Shown: positions 15,944 through 23,803 of the stretch, one piece after another
How the letters are laid out: the number at the start of each line of letters is the position of its first letter
Numbering within the stretch: position 1 is the stretch's first letter
Assembly: GCA_002345215.1 (NCBI GenBank)
Contig: DDVH01000028.1
Location: 1 to 36,713 of the forward strand
Source: Anaerolineales bacterium UBA2317
GTDB taxonomy: Bacteria > Chloroflexota > Anaerolineae > Anaerolineales > Villigracilaceae
Direction: 5' to 3'
DNA length: 36,713 bases
Made by a program: the position numbers and the translations under genes
Notes under the pieces: model-generated
What the model was told of the DNA's origin: nothing
Database searches by the model: none
Seen by the model: only the letters and a program-made list of their open reading frames with translations

Positions 15944-17041
15944 TTATACGGTAATCGAACTTCGCGCGCTCCGAATCGCCGAGCGAATCATCAAGTACTC
16001 AGTGATGTTTTCTGCTGTAATAATCCCAACCAATTGACCTGCATGAGTAACAGGCAAAGCAGGGATTCCTGATTCTTGAATTCGTTCAAGTGCATTTTCA
16101 ACCATTTCATAAGAATCAATTTCAGGTAAATCTTTTTTCATCACTGCCGAAATGGCGATTTTATCTCCATGTTGAGAAAGTGCTTTGAGAAAATCATCGC
16201 GAGTCATAACACCAACAATACGCTCTTCATCTATCACAGGAAAGTCATGTTGTGAACCTGCTAGCAACAATTGAGACATTCTTTCAAGCGGGTCTCGTGG
16301 TGATAAAGTTTTATAGTCAGTGAGCATCGCTCGCCCGACGGGAATTCCGCTAATTGCATTTTTCATTTGAGTCATACTAGCTTCCTGTGAAGCACCAATC
16401 CAAATGAAGAAAGCAATAAACAACAGACCCGCATTGCCGAATAAACCAACCAAACCGAATAACAACGCCATGCCCTGACCAATCGTCGCCGCAATTTGAG
16501 TCGCACGCACATAATCCAGACGCATGGCTAATAAAGCCCGAAGCACACGTCCGCCATCCATCGGAAAAGCAGGTAACAAGTTAAACAACACCAAAGTAAT
16601 GTTCACAACCAATAATCGTTCAAAAAAATTTCCAGAAGTGACAGTTAATTGATTCAATGGTGTGAAACTTGAAGTTAAAAATAAATATACAAACAAAATC
16701 ACAGCAATGACAACATTTACGGCGGGTCCCATCAAGGCTACCCACAATTCTTCAATCGGTTTTTCAGGCATTCGCTCCAAACGTGCCACGCCGCCAATCG
16801 GATAAATCGTAATATCACGTGTCTTCACACCAAATTTGCGCGCTGTCAATGCGTGACCATATTCATGCAAAATCACACACGCAAATAAAGCGAGGATGAA
16901 TAAAATTCCGCTCAACACCTCACCCCAATTTTGATTCGCCAACCAATGGCTGTATCCAACCCATGCAATCAATAACAAAAATGTTGCATGAACAAAAACA
17001 TCAATTCCAAAAAACTTTCCCAACTTCCATTGCCATCTCAT
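15944..17041 (-). CDS. Site-2 protease (M50) with C-terminal CBS domains
   Basis: This 365-residue intramembrane zinc metalloprotease has the HExxH motif at H59-E60-H63 (ILHEYGHA). The third ligand is D162 in 'NLLPAFPMDGGRVLRA'. Several membrane helices surround these. Residues from about 245 to 360 form a pair of CBS modules ('GVMTRDDFLKALSQHG' and 'GIITAENITEYL'), which often bind adenine nucleotides. The layout matches the cyanobacterial/chloroplast-like S2P-CBS branch. The start has AAGGAG 7 bases upstream. It stands alone; the substrate is unknown, and anti-sigma factors are a typical S2P target. Confidence 0.93.
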   Translation of the reverse strand: MRWQWKLGKFFGIDVFVHATFLLLIAWVGYSHWLANQNWGEVLSGILFILALFACVILHEYGHALTARKFGVKTRDITIYPIGGVARLERMPEKPIEELWVALMGPAVNVVIAVILFVYLFLTSSFTPLNQLTVTSGNFFERLLVVNITLVLFNLLPAFPMDGGRVLRALLAMRLDYVRATQIAATIGQGMALLFGLVGLFGNAGLLFIAFFIWIGASQEASMTQMKNAISGIPVGRAMLTDYKTLSPRDPLERMSQLLLAGSQHDFPVIDEERIVGVMTRDDFLKALSQHGDKIAISAVMKKDLPEIDSYEMVENALERIQESGIPALPVTHAGQLVGIITAENITEYLMIRSAIRSARSSITV

Positions 17042-17207
17042 CGTTAACTCCTTATCAAATTGACGCGATTGTACAAAACCTTTGTTAGAAAATTGTTATA
17101 AAAACGCTTTCAATTCCTATCAAGATGAAATCCCGCTTCTCACTTAGGGGATATTTGATTCTATTTCCTAAACATTTTCTTAACTTCATGCATAGACTTG
17201 TTAACAA

Positions 17208-17239
17208 AAAAGGTTGCTTGCTCTCGCAAACAACCTTTT
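17208..17239 (-). terminator. Terminator of the alpha-oxoamine synthase gene
   Basis: The arms aaaaggttg (17208-17216) and caacctttt (17231-17239) pair. An inner ttgc/gcaa helix is separated from them by one mismatch. On the minus strand a T-rich run follows. Confidence 0.75.
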
Positions 17240-17274
17240 ACTGAACACTGATTACTTTTTACTGATTACTGCTC

Positions 17275-18486
17275 TTACTTCACCATACCCATTTTCTTCC
17301 CAGCCTGATAAATCACATCCATAGCGCGTTCAATTTCACTCGGCTCATGCGCCGCAGTGACTGTGGCTCTTAAGCGAGCCATACCTTCTTGCACAGCAGG
17401 GGATACGACTGGCAAAACAAAGACGTCATTTTCTTGGCATTGCTTGGTTAATTCAAATGCTTTTTCATCCGTTCCACATAAGACTGGAACGATAGCAGTT
17501 TCAGTTAACAACGTGTCAAAGCCCATGCCTTTGAGTCCGCCGATGAATTGTTTTGTATTTGCATTGAGCCTTTCAATGCGCCACGGTTCATCCAAAATCA
17601 CTTTGAACGATTCATTCGCGGCGGCGGCTTGTGCAGGTGGCAATGCGGCGGAGAAAATATAAGCACGGCTACCGTGGCGTAGATAATCAATCAAATCTTT
17701 TTTGCCAGCAATGTAACCACCAACTGATGGAATGGTTTTGCTCAATGTTCCCATTTTGATATCAATCACATCACCCATTCCAAAATGTTCTTCAATGCCT
17801 GTGCCTTTTGCACCAAGCACACCGACTGAATGTGCTTCGTCAATCATCAACCAAGCATTATATTTTTTGCACAATGCAACGATTGTGGGTAAATCAATAA
17901 TGTCGCCGTCCATGCTGAAGACTGAATCAGCGATGACTAATTTTGCAATATCGGTGGGAGCATTTTTTAGCAAACCTTCTAAATGTTCCATGTCATTGTG
18001 GCGGAAGCGACGAAACTCGGCTCCGGACATCAAGCATCCGTCAACGATTGAAGCGTGGTTGATTTTGTCAGAGAAGACGTAATCGCCGCGTCCCATCAAT
18101 GTTGAAATGACGGTTAAGTTGGTCACATATCCAGATGTGTATGTAATGGCTGTTTCAGTATGCTTGAAATTTGCAATCGTTTCTTCGAGTTCGTTATGTA
18201 AAGTTAAAGTTCCTGCTAACGTTCGCACACCATTTGTGCCGGTGCCCCATTGGTCAACGGCTTTTTTGGCGGCTTCGTTGATGCGTGGGTGGTTGACCAA
18301 GCCCAAATAAGAATAAGAAGCGTACATGCCCATAATGCGCCCGCGCACGCGCACTTTTGCACCCTCCAAAATTTCTTCCACTGGCTGATTATAGAAATAA
18401 TAGTCGTGGTCTTTCATCATTTGCACGCGTTGACGTAACGCTTCAATACGGCGAGTGGCGCCGTTGTCTGTGTTGTGAATATCCAT
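17275..18486 (-). CDS. PLP-dependent alpha-oxoamine synthase (KBL/BioF-like)
   Basis: Enzymes of this family condense an amino acid with an acyl-CoA and lose CO2 in the biosynthetic cases. The 403-residue protein has the Schiff-base lysine K250 (MGTLSKTIPSVGGYIAG), the pyridine-binding DEAHS at 216-220, and H144 (NHAS) that stacks on PLP. 'GTGTNGVRTLAGT' is the glycine-rich block near residue 81. Glycine C-acetyltransferase (kbl) and BioF are the closest roles, but no threonine dehydrogenase or biotin genes are nearby, so I give no symbol. A lipid-type condensation is also possible. The start has GGAGG 7 bases upstream. Confidence 0.88.
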   Translation of the reverse strand: MDIHNTDNGATRRIEALRQRVQMMKDHDYYFYNQPVEEILEGAKVRVRGRIMGMYASYSYLGLVNHPRINEAAKKAVDQWGTGTNGVRTLAGTLTLHNELEETIANFKHTETAITYTSGYVTNLTVISTLMGRGDYVFSDKINHASIVDGCLMSGAEFRRFRHNDMEHLEGLLKNAPTDIAKLVIADSVFSMDGDIIDLPTIVALCKKYNAWLMIDEAHSVGVLGAKGTGIEEHFGMGDVIDIKMGTLSKTIPSVGGYIAGKKDLIDYLRHGSRAYIFSAALPPAQAAAANESFKVILDEPWRIERLNANTKQFIGGLKGMGFDTLLTETAIVPVLCGTDEKAFELTKQCQENDVFVLPVVSPAVQEGMARLRATVTAAHEPSEIERAMDVIYQAGKKMGMVK

Positions 18487-18631
18487 TTAAGTTCCTCCGA
18501 ACGAGATTGGGGTAAGTTTAGTTGAGGGGTAGGTTTTTGTCTAGTTGAAAAAAATAAGTAATTAATTTTTACACTAGGCATTTCTTATAAAAGTCGCTAA
18601 TATGTGTTGTTTCTATGGTTTAGGAGAAAAA

Positions 18632-19330
18632 ATGTCCCTAAAAAGATACATGTATTTATTAATATCAATTATGTCCTTCATTTCAATATTTTATAGAGTT
18701 GATGTTAGGTTATCTTCTTATATTATATATAAGTCAAATGATTTTGGTATAAAAAGTAAAATAGTTCAGATTGGGGCAAAGTACTTAATAAAGGTAAAAG
18801 ACCCAGCAAGTTATAATACACTTCGATTAGTATTTTCAACTTGTCATGCCTCTGCTCACTCTGTAAGGGAAGACCTTACTGCAAGACTTACGGCTGAAAT
18901 TTTAGGTAATTACAAAAAACAAGAGGCTTTTGATTTAATGATACAGATTGTTTCTAGCAGCGTAACATCAGATGGAGTAATTTGTGGTGTACCTGAAATT
19001 ACTTATGGTATTTCTTTGCTTGGATATGAGTATTATCCACAAATTATTGATATAGCAAGGGGATATCAAGATTATGATAGTTATACACGCGGAATAGCAA
19101 TAACATCAATTGGGATTATGAAACCTTCCCATCCCAGTGCAATCTTAGATTTATCAGATTTACTTGATTCGACATCTGATGCATACATACAAGCTCGATT
19201 ATTACATGCTCTTAAGTGTATTAATACTCCAGATGCAAACCTAGTTGTTGAAAACTTTATGCTTGAAAATAAATTTGAATATCAAACTGAATTTTATCCA
19301 TGCAATGTAGAAAGTTTAATTGAAAGTTAA
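18632..19330 (+). CDS. AT-rich predicted membrane-anchored helical-repeat protein, function unknown
   Basis: I chose the ATG at 18632 (232 residues), which has AGGAG 7 bases upstream, over the ATG at 18602. The N-terminus has a signal-anchor (about residues 7-20). The rest is helical, with segments such as 'YTRGIAITSIGIMKPSHPSAILDLSDLLDS' and 'AYIQARLLHALKCINTPDANLVVENF' that resemble HEAT/armadillo repeats. Base composition is more AT-rich than the flanking genes, with many ATA and AGA codons, which suggests later acquisition. Its stop codon interlocks with the convergent ligA stop in a TTAA palindrome. Confidence 0.65.
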   Translation: MSLKRYMYLLISIMSFISIFYRVDVRLSSYIIYKSNDFGIKSKIVQIGAKYLIKVKDPASYNTLRLVFSTCHASAHSVREDLTARLTAEILGNYKKQEAFDLMIQIVSSSVTSDGVICGVPEITYGISLLGYEYYPQIIDIARGYQDYDSYTRGIAITSIGIMKPSHPSAILDLSDLLDSTSDAYIQARLLHALKCINTPDANLVVENFMLENKFEYQTEFYPCNVESLIES

Positions 19331-21354
19331 CCAACCAATTTCTTCAACCCAGCCTCATCAACAATTTTCACGCCTAAAGATTTTGCTTTATCAAATTTTG
19401 AGCCGGGGTTTTCTCCAAGCACCAAATAACTTGTTTTCTTGCTAACACTATCCGTCACTTTGCCGCCGTTGCTTTCAATAAATTCTTTAGCATCATCACG
19501 TGAAAAATTCGGCAATGTTCCCGTCACCACAAAAGTTAAACCACTCAACACGCCTTGCTTTTTTCCTTCTGATTTCTGCATCACAGGGTCAACGCCTGCG
19601 GATTTTAATTTCTTCAACACTTTTTGATTGGCAGGTCGCTTGAACCAATCCACAATGGATTCGGCGATGTTCGGTCCCAAGCCTTCGATTTGTTGTAAAT
19701 CATTCATCGTTGTTTTTGATAATGCAGATACATTTCCAAACGCGCGTGCTAAATCATTTGACATGACTTCGCCCACACCATGAATCCCCAATGCGGCGAT
19801 TAAACGATTCAAACTCTGACTTTTTGCCTGCTCAATCGACCCCAACAGATTATCTGCCTTCTTCTCTGCAAAACCTTCGAGTTTCAACAAATCAGATTTT
19901 TTCAATGTAAATAAATCCGCTACATCTTTAACCAAACCAGATTCAATTAACTGCTCAACAATTTTGATTCCAAGCCCGACAATATCCATTGCGCCACGAG
20001 AAACAAAATGTTCAATGTTTCTTATCAATTGGGCAGGGCAAGCAGAATTGACACAATACCAAGCCACTTCACCTTCAATATGTTCTACTGCTTGATCACA
20101 AGCAGGGCAGTTTTGCGGAGGTTTGAATTTTTTCTCTTTGCCTTTTCTTGCATCCACTACTGGACCAATCACATACGGAATCACTTCACCCGCACGTTTG
20201 AGCAAAACTCTATCTCCCACGCGAATATCTTTTTCAGCAATGTAATCAAAGTTATGTAATGTTGCTCGCTCTACAATTACGCCACCAATTTCAACAGGTT
20301 CAAGAATCGCATACGGAGTTAATACGCCCGTTCGACCAACAGCAACACCAATATCATTTAATGTTGTAGTCACTTCACGGGCTGGGAATTTATATGCTAT
20401 CGCGCCACGCGGGTCTTTGCCAACGAAACCTAAATCAGCCGCTAAGTTCAAATCATCTATTTTGATGACCATGCCATCGGCTTCATAAGGCAAAGTATCA
20501 CGACCTTTATCCCAAGTCTCTGTATATTCAATGGCTTTTTCTAAATCATTAAATCTTTTTGGCACATCTGAAACAGGAAAACCTAAGGCTTTCAGATATT
20601 CTAAAATTTCCCATTGTGAAGTTGGAACTTTGCCGCCTTCCGCATGGATAATTTGATAGACTAACAATGTAATTGGTCTTGATGCAGTTAACTCAGGGTC
20701 AAGTTGACGTAATGAACCTGCAGCTGTGTTGCGTGGATTTTGATACGTCCGCTCACCTGCTTCCTCTAATTTTTTGTTCAACGCTTCAAATTCTTTAATC
20801 GGGATAAATGCTTCACCGCGGACAACGAGATATTTCGGGACGCTGACTTCTGCTTTCTGTTTCCCGCCTACTGGAATCCTTAATGGAATTGCACGAACTG
20901 TTCTCAAGTTACTTGTAATATCTTCCCCAATTTCCCCATCACCACGTGTTGCGCCTTGTGTGAAAACTCCATCACGATAATGTAAAACAACAGATAAACC
21001 ATCTATCTTTGGTTCGACGACAAATTTTGCTTTTTCAACACGGTCATCTATTTTTTTGATTCGTTCAAGCCAAGCACGGGCATCATCCGCACCAAAGGCG
21101 TTGGCTAGGCTCAAAATGGGTGAAGGGTGGCGAACTTTTGAAAAACGGTCAGCAGGTTTCCCCCCAGCCCGAAGCGTTGGAGAATCAGGTGTAATCCAAT
21201 CTGGATGTTCGGCTTCAATCTTTTTTAATTCGTTTAAGAGTTTGTCAAATTCCAAATCACTGATGATGGGTTTATCCAACACATGATAACGATGATTGTG
21301 AAAATTGATTTGTTCTTTGAGTTCTTGATAACGCGAGAGAAGTTTATCTGCCAT
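19327..21354 (-). CDS. ligA: NAD+-dependent DNA ligase LigA
   Basis: LigA seals nicks in replication and repair. The start is set at 21354 (675 residues, beginning MADKLLSRYQEL), because the longer frame would begin with a TTG lying just upstream of a -10 hexamer. Adenylated lysine K116 is in 'VEPKIDGLSV'. The domain order is complete: Ia and adenylation, OB fold (RVGDRVLLKRAGEVIPYV), a four-cysteine zinc finger (CPAC...CVNSACPAQ), helix-hairpin-helix repeats, and a C-terminal BRCT domain (GLTFVVTGTLPNFSRDDAKE). A TATAAT at 21361-21366 lies 6 bases before the ATG, which suggests a leaderless message. Confidence 0.97.
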   Translation of the reverse strand: MADKLLSRYQELKEQINFHNHRYHVLDKPIISDLEFDKLLNELKKIEAEHPDWITPDSPTLRAGGKPADRFSKVRHPSPILSLANAFGADDARAWLERIKKIDDRVEKAKFVVEPKIDGLSVVLHYRDGVFTQGATRGDGEIGEDITSNLRTVRAIPLRIPVGGKQKAEVSVPKYLVVRGEAFIPIKEFEALNKKLEEAGERTYQNPRNTAAGSLRQLDPELTASRPITLLVYQIIHAEGGKVPTSQWEILEYLKALGFPVSDVPKRFNDLEKAIEYTETWDKGRDTLPYEADGMVIKIDDLNLAADLGFVGKDPRGAIAYKFPAREVTTTLNDIGVAVGRTGVLTPYAILEPVEIGGVIVERATLHNFDYIAEKDIRVGDRVLLKRAGEVIPYVIGPVVDARKGKEKKFKPPQNCPACDQAVEHIEGEVAWYCVNSACPAQLIRNIEHFVSRGAMDIVGLGIKIVEQLIESGLVKDVADLFTLKKSDLLKLEGFAEKKADNLLGSIEQAKSQSLNRLIAALGIHGVGEVMSNDLARAFGNVSALSKTTMNDLQQIEGLGPNIAESIVDWFKRPANQKVLKKLKSAGVDPVMQKSEGKKQGVLSGLTFVVTGTLPNFSRDDAKEFIESNGGKVTDSVSKKTSYLVLGENPGSKFDKAKSLGVKIVDEAGLKKLVG

Positions 21355-21360
21355 GTGCAA

Positions 21361-21366
21361 ATTATA
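21361..21366 (-). promoter_or_regulatory. -10 element of leaderless ligA
   Basis: The minus strand reads TATAAT, then 6 bases, then the ligA ATG. It sits just beyond the terminator of the previous minus-strand gene, so ligA has its own promoter. No strong -35 is visible. Confidence 0.6.
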
Positions 21367-21376
21367 CGTCAAAATA

Positions 21377-21401
21377 AAAACCCGCTTGTTAGGCGGGTTT
21401 T
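21377..21401 (-). terminator. Terminator after the MinD/winged-helix operon
   Basis: aaaacccgc (21377-21385) pairs with gcgggtttt (21393-21401), loop 7 bases. On the minus strand a T-rich run follows, directly before the ligA promoter. Confidence 0.85.
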
Positions 21402-21403
21402 AG

Positions 21404-21787
21404 TTAATCTATTTTTTTCCAAAGATCTAAATCAGGTTTTTTGAGCGGACGGGTTGAACCTGAAAGGTGAGCTGTGTAAAATGTTTCTTGTTCGTTTGAA
21501 TATGAAGCGACTTCAAATAGTTTCCGTTTTACTAATGCATCTGCAATTATTTTTGCTTCTGCGCGGGTGAAGGTAAGCTTTTCAGTAAACTCTGTCAGGC
21601 TAAAACGCCCTAACCGAACCATTGCATTAACAGCGGAACGCAATGGCTCTGAAAAAGACAGGATATCGGAAGGCATGATATCGGTTTGCCCTGATTGGAT
21701 TTGTTTCAGCGCAAGTTCATATGGCGAAGGTTTCGTACTGTCCTCCTTTTTGCCAGTAAAGAACTCTTTGAGCTTTTTTAGAAACAT
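21404..21787 (-). CDS. Small winged-helix-like partner of MinD-type ATPase (copy 1)
   Basis: This 127-residue protein follows the MinD-like gene by 14 bases. A basic N-terminus (MFLKKLKEFFTGKK) precedes a compact helical core: 'MPSDILSFSEPLRSAVNAMVRLGRFSL', then 'FTRAEAKIIADALVKRKLFEVAS'. The second part reads as helix-turn-helix and recognition helix, followed by a beta-wing-like 'ETFYTAHLSG'. The protein at 28550 has the same order, length and spacing of hydrophobic residues and is also in an operon with a MinD paralogue. I recognise no named family. A role as regulator or adaptor of the ATPase is inferred from the repeated pairing. Confidence 0.75.
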   Translation of the reverse strand: MFLKKLKEFFTGKKEDSTKPSPYELALKQIQSGQTDIMPSDILSFSEPLRSAVNAMVRLGRFSLTEFTEKLTFTRAEAKIIADALVKRKLFEVASYSNEQETFYTAHLSGSTRPLKKPDLDLWKKID

Positions 21788-21801
21788 TTTATAAGGTTTG
21801 T

Positions 21802-22554
21802 TTATTTGACTTGGTCTACTAAACTTTTTAACCCTTTGGTAACAGGATGGTCTGGGAATTTGATGGAGAAAATTCCAGAACTTGCTAAAACCATCATTTC
21901 ATCAGAATGGGGGAGCACTGCTCCGACAGTTGCATCGTAGGTTTGTTCTACACGGGTACGCACATCGTCAAAATCAAATGTAGTTGGTGTTTTGTTGACG
22001 AGCATCACCATCTTCGGCACGTCCAATTTTTTGGCAACATCTACGGTGACGGCTGTACCTTGATAATCTTGTGAGTCGGGGCGTAAGATGATAATCAATG
22101 CATTTGAAATTGCAATGGAAAGCAGGGTTTCTTCGTTGAGTCCGGGATGTGTGTCAATGAGTAAATAATCTAATTTCATTTTTTCAACGACATCACGGAA
22201 GCCATCATTAAGCAAACCCACGTCATAGCCTTCACGAAGGATGCGGGCAATTTCACCGGGCTTGATGCTGGATGGAATTAAGAAAATTTGACCTTTAATC
22301 TCACCGCCGACATGACCTGTAACATCATGTGCGGCTTCTTCAATGGTGCATTTGCCCCATAAATAATCGTTCAAAGAATGAACCATTTCGGATTCATCTA
22401 AATTAAACAATACATGAATACCGGGGGAAGCAATGTCAGTATCTACCACGCCTACGCGTGCGCCATCCATTGCTAACAACGCGGCAATATTGGCAGTTGT
22501 GTTAGATTTGCCTGTACCGCCACGAAATGAGTGAACTGAAATGATTTTGGACAT
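21802..22554 (-). CDS. MinD/ParA-like P-loop ATPase (copy 1)
   Basis: The 250-residue protein belongs to the SIMIBI class that includes MinD and ParA. The deviant Walker A is HSFRGGTGKSN (R11, K16), the switch I region is 'DTDIASPGIHVLF', and the Walker B-like strand is 'YLLIDTHPGLNEET'. R11 takes the place of the signature lysine found in E. coli MinD. I see no clear C-terminal amphipathic membrane-targeting helix, and no MinC or MinE nearby. It is about half identical to the paralogue at 27452. A GGAG ribosome site and a good promoter (22607-22634) lie upstream. The specific role is unknown. Confidence 0.88.
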   Translation of the reverse strand: MSKIISVHSFRGGTGKSNTTANIAALLAMDGARVGVVDTDIASPGIHVLFNLDESEMVHSLNDYLWGKCTIEEAAHDVTGHVGGEIKGQIFLIPSSIKPGEIARILREGYDVGLLNDGFRDVVEKMKLDYLLIDTHPGLNEETLLSIAISNALIIILRPDSQDYQGTAVTVDVAKKLDVPKMVMLVNKTPTTFDFDDVRTRVEQTYDATVGAVLPHSDEMMVLASSGIFSIKFPDHPVTKGLKSLVDQVK

Positions 22555-22606
22555 GCTCTCGCTCCAATTTTTGATATTCTGCCTTAAAATGTAAAAATGT
22601 AGTTGA

Positions 22607-22634
22607 ATTATAGCCTAACTAACCTGAAAGTCAA
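22607..22634 (-). promoter_or_regulatory. Promoter for the MinD/winged-helix operon
   Basis: The minus strand has TTGACT (22634-22629), a 16-base spacer, then TATAAT (22612-22607). The predicted leader of about 45 bases carries the GGAG ribosome site of the ATPase gene. Confidence 0.7.
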
Positions 22635-22704
22635 TTCCCCGCTTTTCTATGTTATAAATTCCTTTGCAAGATTGAAAAGAGAAAATAGCAACCCATTTCA
22701 CCTT

Positions 22705-23277
22705 ATGGCAACCACCAAATATATGGAAAACACATCCAACCCGCTCTCCCCGGAAGCAAATGACGAGGTTCTGATTGCCCAATTCAAAGCAGGCAGAACC
22801 GAAGCGTTTGACTTCCTCTATCAACGTCACTTACCCAGCGTGTACAAACGGGTGAGATATGTAGTTCCCGAAAACGATGTGGAAGATGTTACGCAAGAAA
22901 TCTTCATCGCGGCAATTAAATCGCTTTCATCTTTTCGAGGCGATTCGCAATTCAGCACTTGGCTTCGTACCTTAACGAATCACAAAGTGGCTGAATTTTA
23001 TAGAAAGCGCACCCGCAAACAAGAACCATTGCTTGCCGCACTTTCAGAAGCAAATGCAACAATGACAGGCAACACATCAAAGAACATGGAAGAGAGAGTT
23101 TATTTGCAACGCGCACTTCAAGACCTGCCCGAAAATTATCGCGAAGTCCTTTTGCTAAGGTTTGCAGAAGATTTGCAATTCAATGAAATCGCACAACTTA
23201 CCAACCAAAACCTCGAAGCCACCAAATCACTCTTTCGTCGAGCCGTTGCCGCACTTCGGGCTCATTTGGATAAATAA
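22705..23277 (+). CDS. ECF-type RNA polymerase sigma factor
   Basis: I chose the ATG at 22705 (190 residues); a TTG at 22603 and an ATG at 22723 are also in frame. Region 2 holds 'AFDFLYQRHLPSVYKRVRYVV' and 'VEDVTQEIFIAAIKSLSSFRGDSQFSTWLRTLTNHKVAEFYRKR', the -10 recognition part. Region 4 holds 'LPENYREVLLLRFAEDLQFNEIAQLTNQNLEATKSLFRRAVAALRAHL', the -35 recognition helix-turn-helix. The next gene starts one base after the stop and encodes a membrane protein that is likely its anti-sigma partner. The low-complexity TolB lipoprotein gene downstream may be a regulon member. Confidence 0.92.
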   Translation: MATTKYMENTSNPLSPEANDEVLIAQFKAGRTEAFDFLYQRHLPSVYKRVRYVVPENDVEDVTQEIFIAAIKSLSSFRGDSQFSTWLRTLTNHKVAEFYRKRTRKQEPLLAALSEANATMTGNTSKNMEERVYLQRALQDLPENYREVLLLRFAEDLQFNEIAQLTNQNLEATKSLFRRAVAALRAHLDK

Positions 23278-23278
23278 C

Positions 23279-23743
23279 ATGAGTCAACACGATACCAACC
23301 AAGACAATCACCTTGCCGATTTTGCCGACCAAGTTTTACAAGGCAAGATAAATACCTCCGCCTCTTCTTCTGACGCCGACATGGTGCGCCTCGAGGAAAC
23401 GATTCTACGCCTCAAAACTACTCTGCCCTCTACAAACGCGCCAGATACCGCCAAAACCAAACAAATGCTCGTGCGCCTCAAAGCCCGTATGAAACGTGAA
23501 GAAGAGACTGAAAAAATACCATTTTGGAAAAAACTATTCGACTTTCAATCGAACCCACAAGTAGGTATGCTCGTAGTGATTGCGGCTGTTTTAATTCTTG
23601 CAGTCATCACAGTTCCATCTTTAGAATTTGGTGGTGGTAACAATCCCACCACAGGCACAGCCAATAACAATGCGAATTTTCTAATTGGCGGTGGAATAGT
23701 CGGTTTGCTCTTGCTAGTCTATTGGATTTTCCGTAGAAAATAA
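23279..23743 (+). CDS. Membrane protein, probable anti-sigma partner of the ECF factor
   Basis: The ATG at 23279 is one base after the sigma-factor stop. The 154-residue product has a soluble N-terminal half with 'HLADFADQVLQGK' and helical 'MVRLEETILRLKTTLP', then a transmembrane helix at about 96-113. After an Asn/Gly-rich loop comes a second helix at 134-150, ending in FRRK. There is no zinc-finger HxxxCxxC motif, unlike the anti-sigma factor at 35852. Function is inferred from position and layout: the N-terminal helices could hold the sigma factor at the membrane. Confidence 0.75.
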   Translation: MSQHDTNQDNHLADFADQVLQGKINTSASSSDADMVRLEETILRLKTTLPSTNAPDTAKTKQMLVRLKARMKREEETEKIPFWKKLFDFQSNPQVGMLVVIAAVLILAVITVPSLEFGGGNNPTTGTANNNANFLIGGGIVGLLLLVYWIFRRK

Positions 23744-23803
23744 AATTCCAATTTATGGTTTGAAAAAAACTATAGATTGAATTAAAAAAGAAAGGATATA
23801 AAA

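Noticed and set aside
17240..17274. Short direct repeat of ACTGATTACT near the synthase stop
   Set aside because: Two copies of a 10-base AT-rich word are too little to call an element.
21355..21372. TTG start six codons upstream of ligA
   Set aside because: The codons would include the TATAAT hexamer itself; LigA proteins normally begin close to MADKLLSRYQEL.
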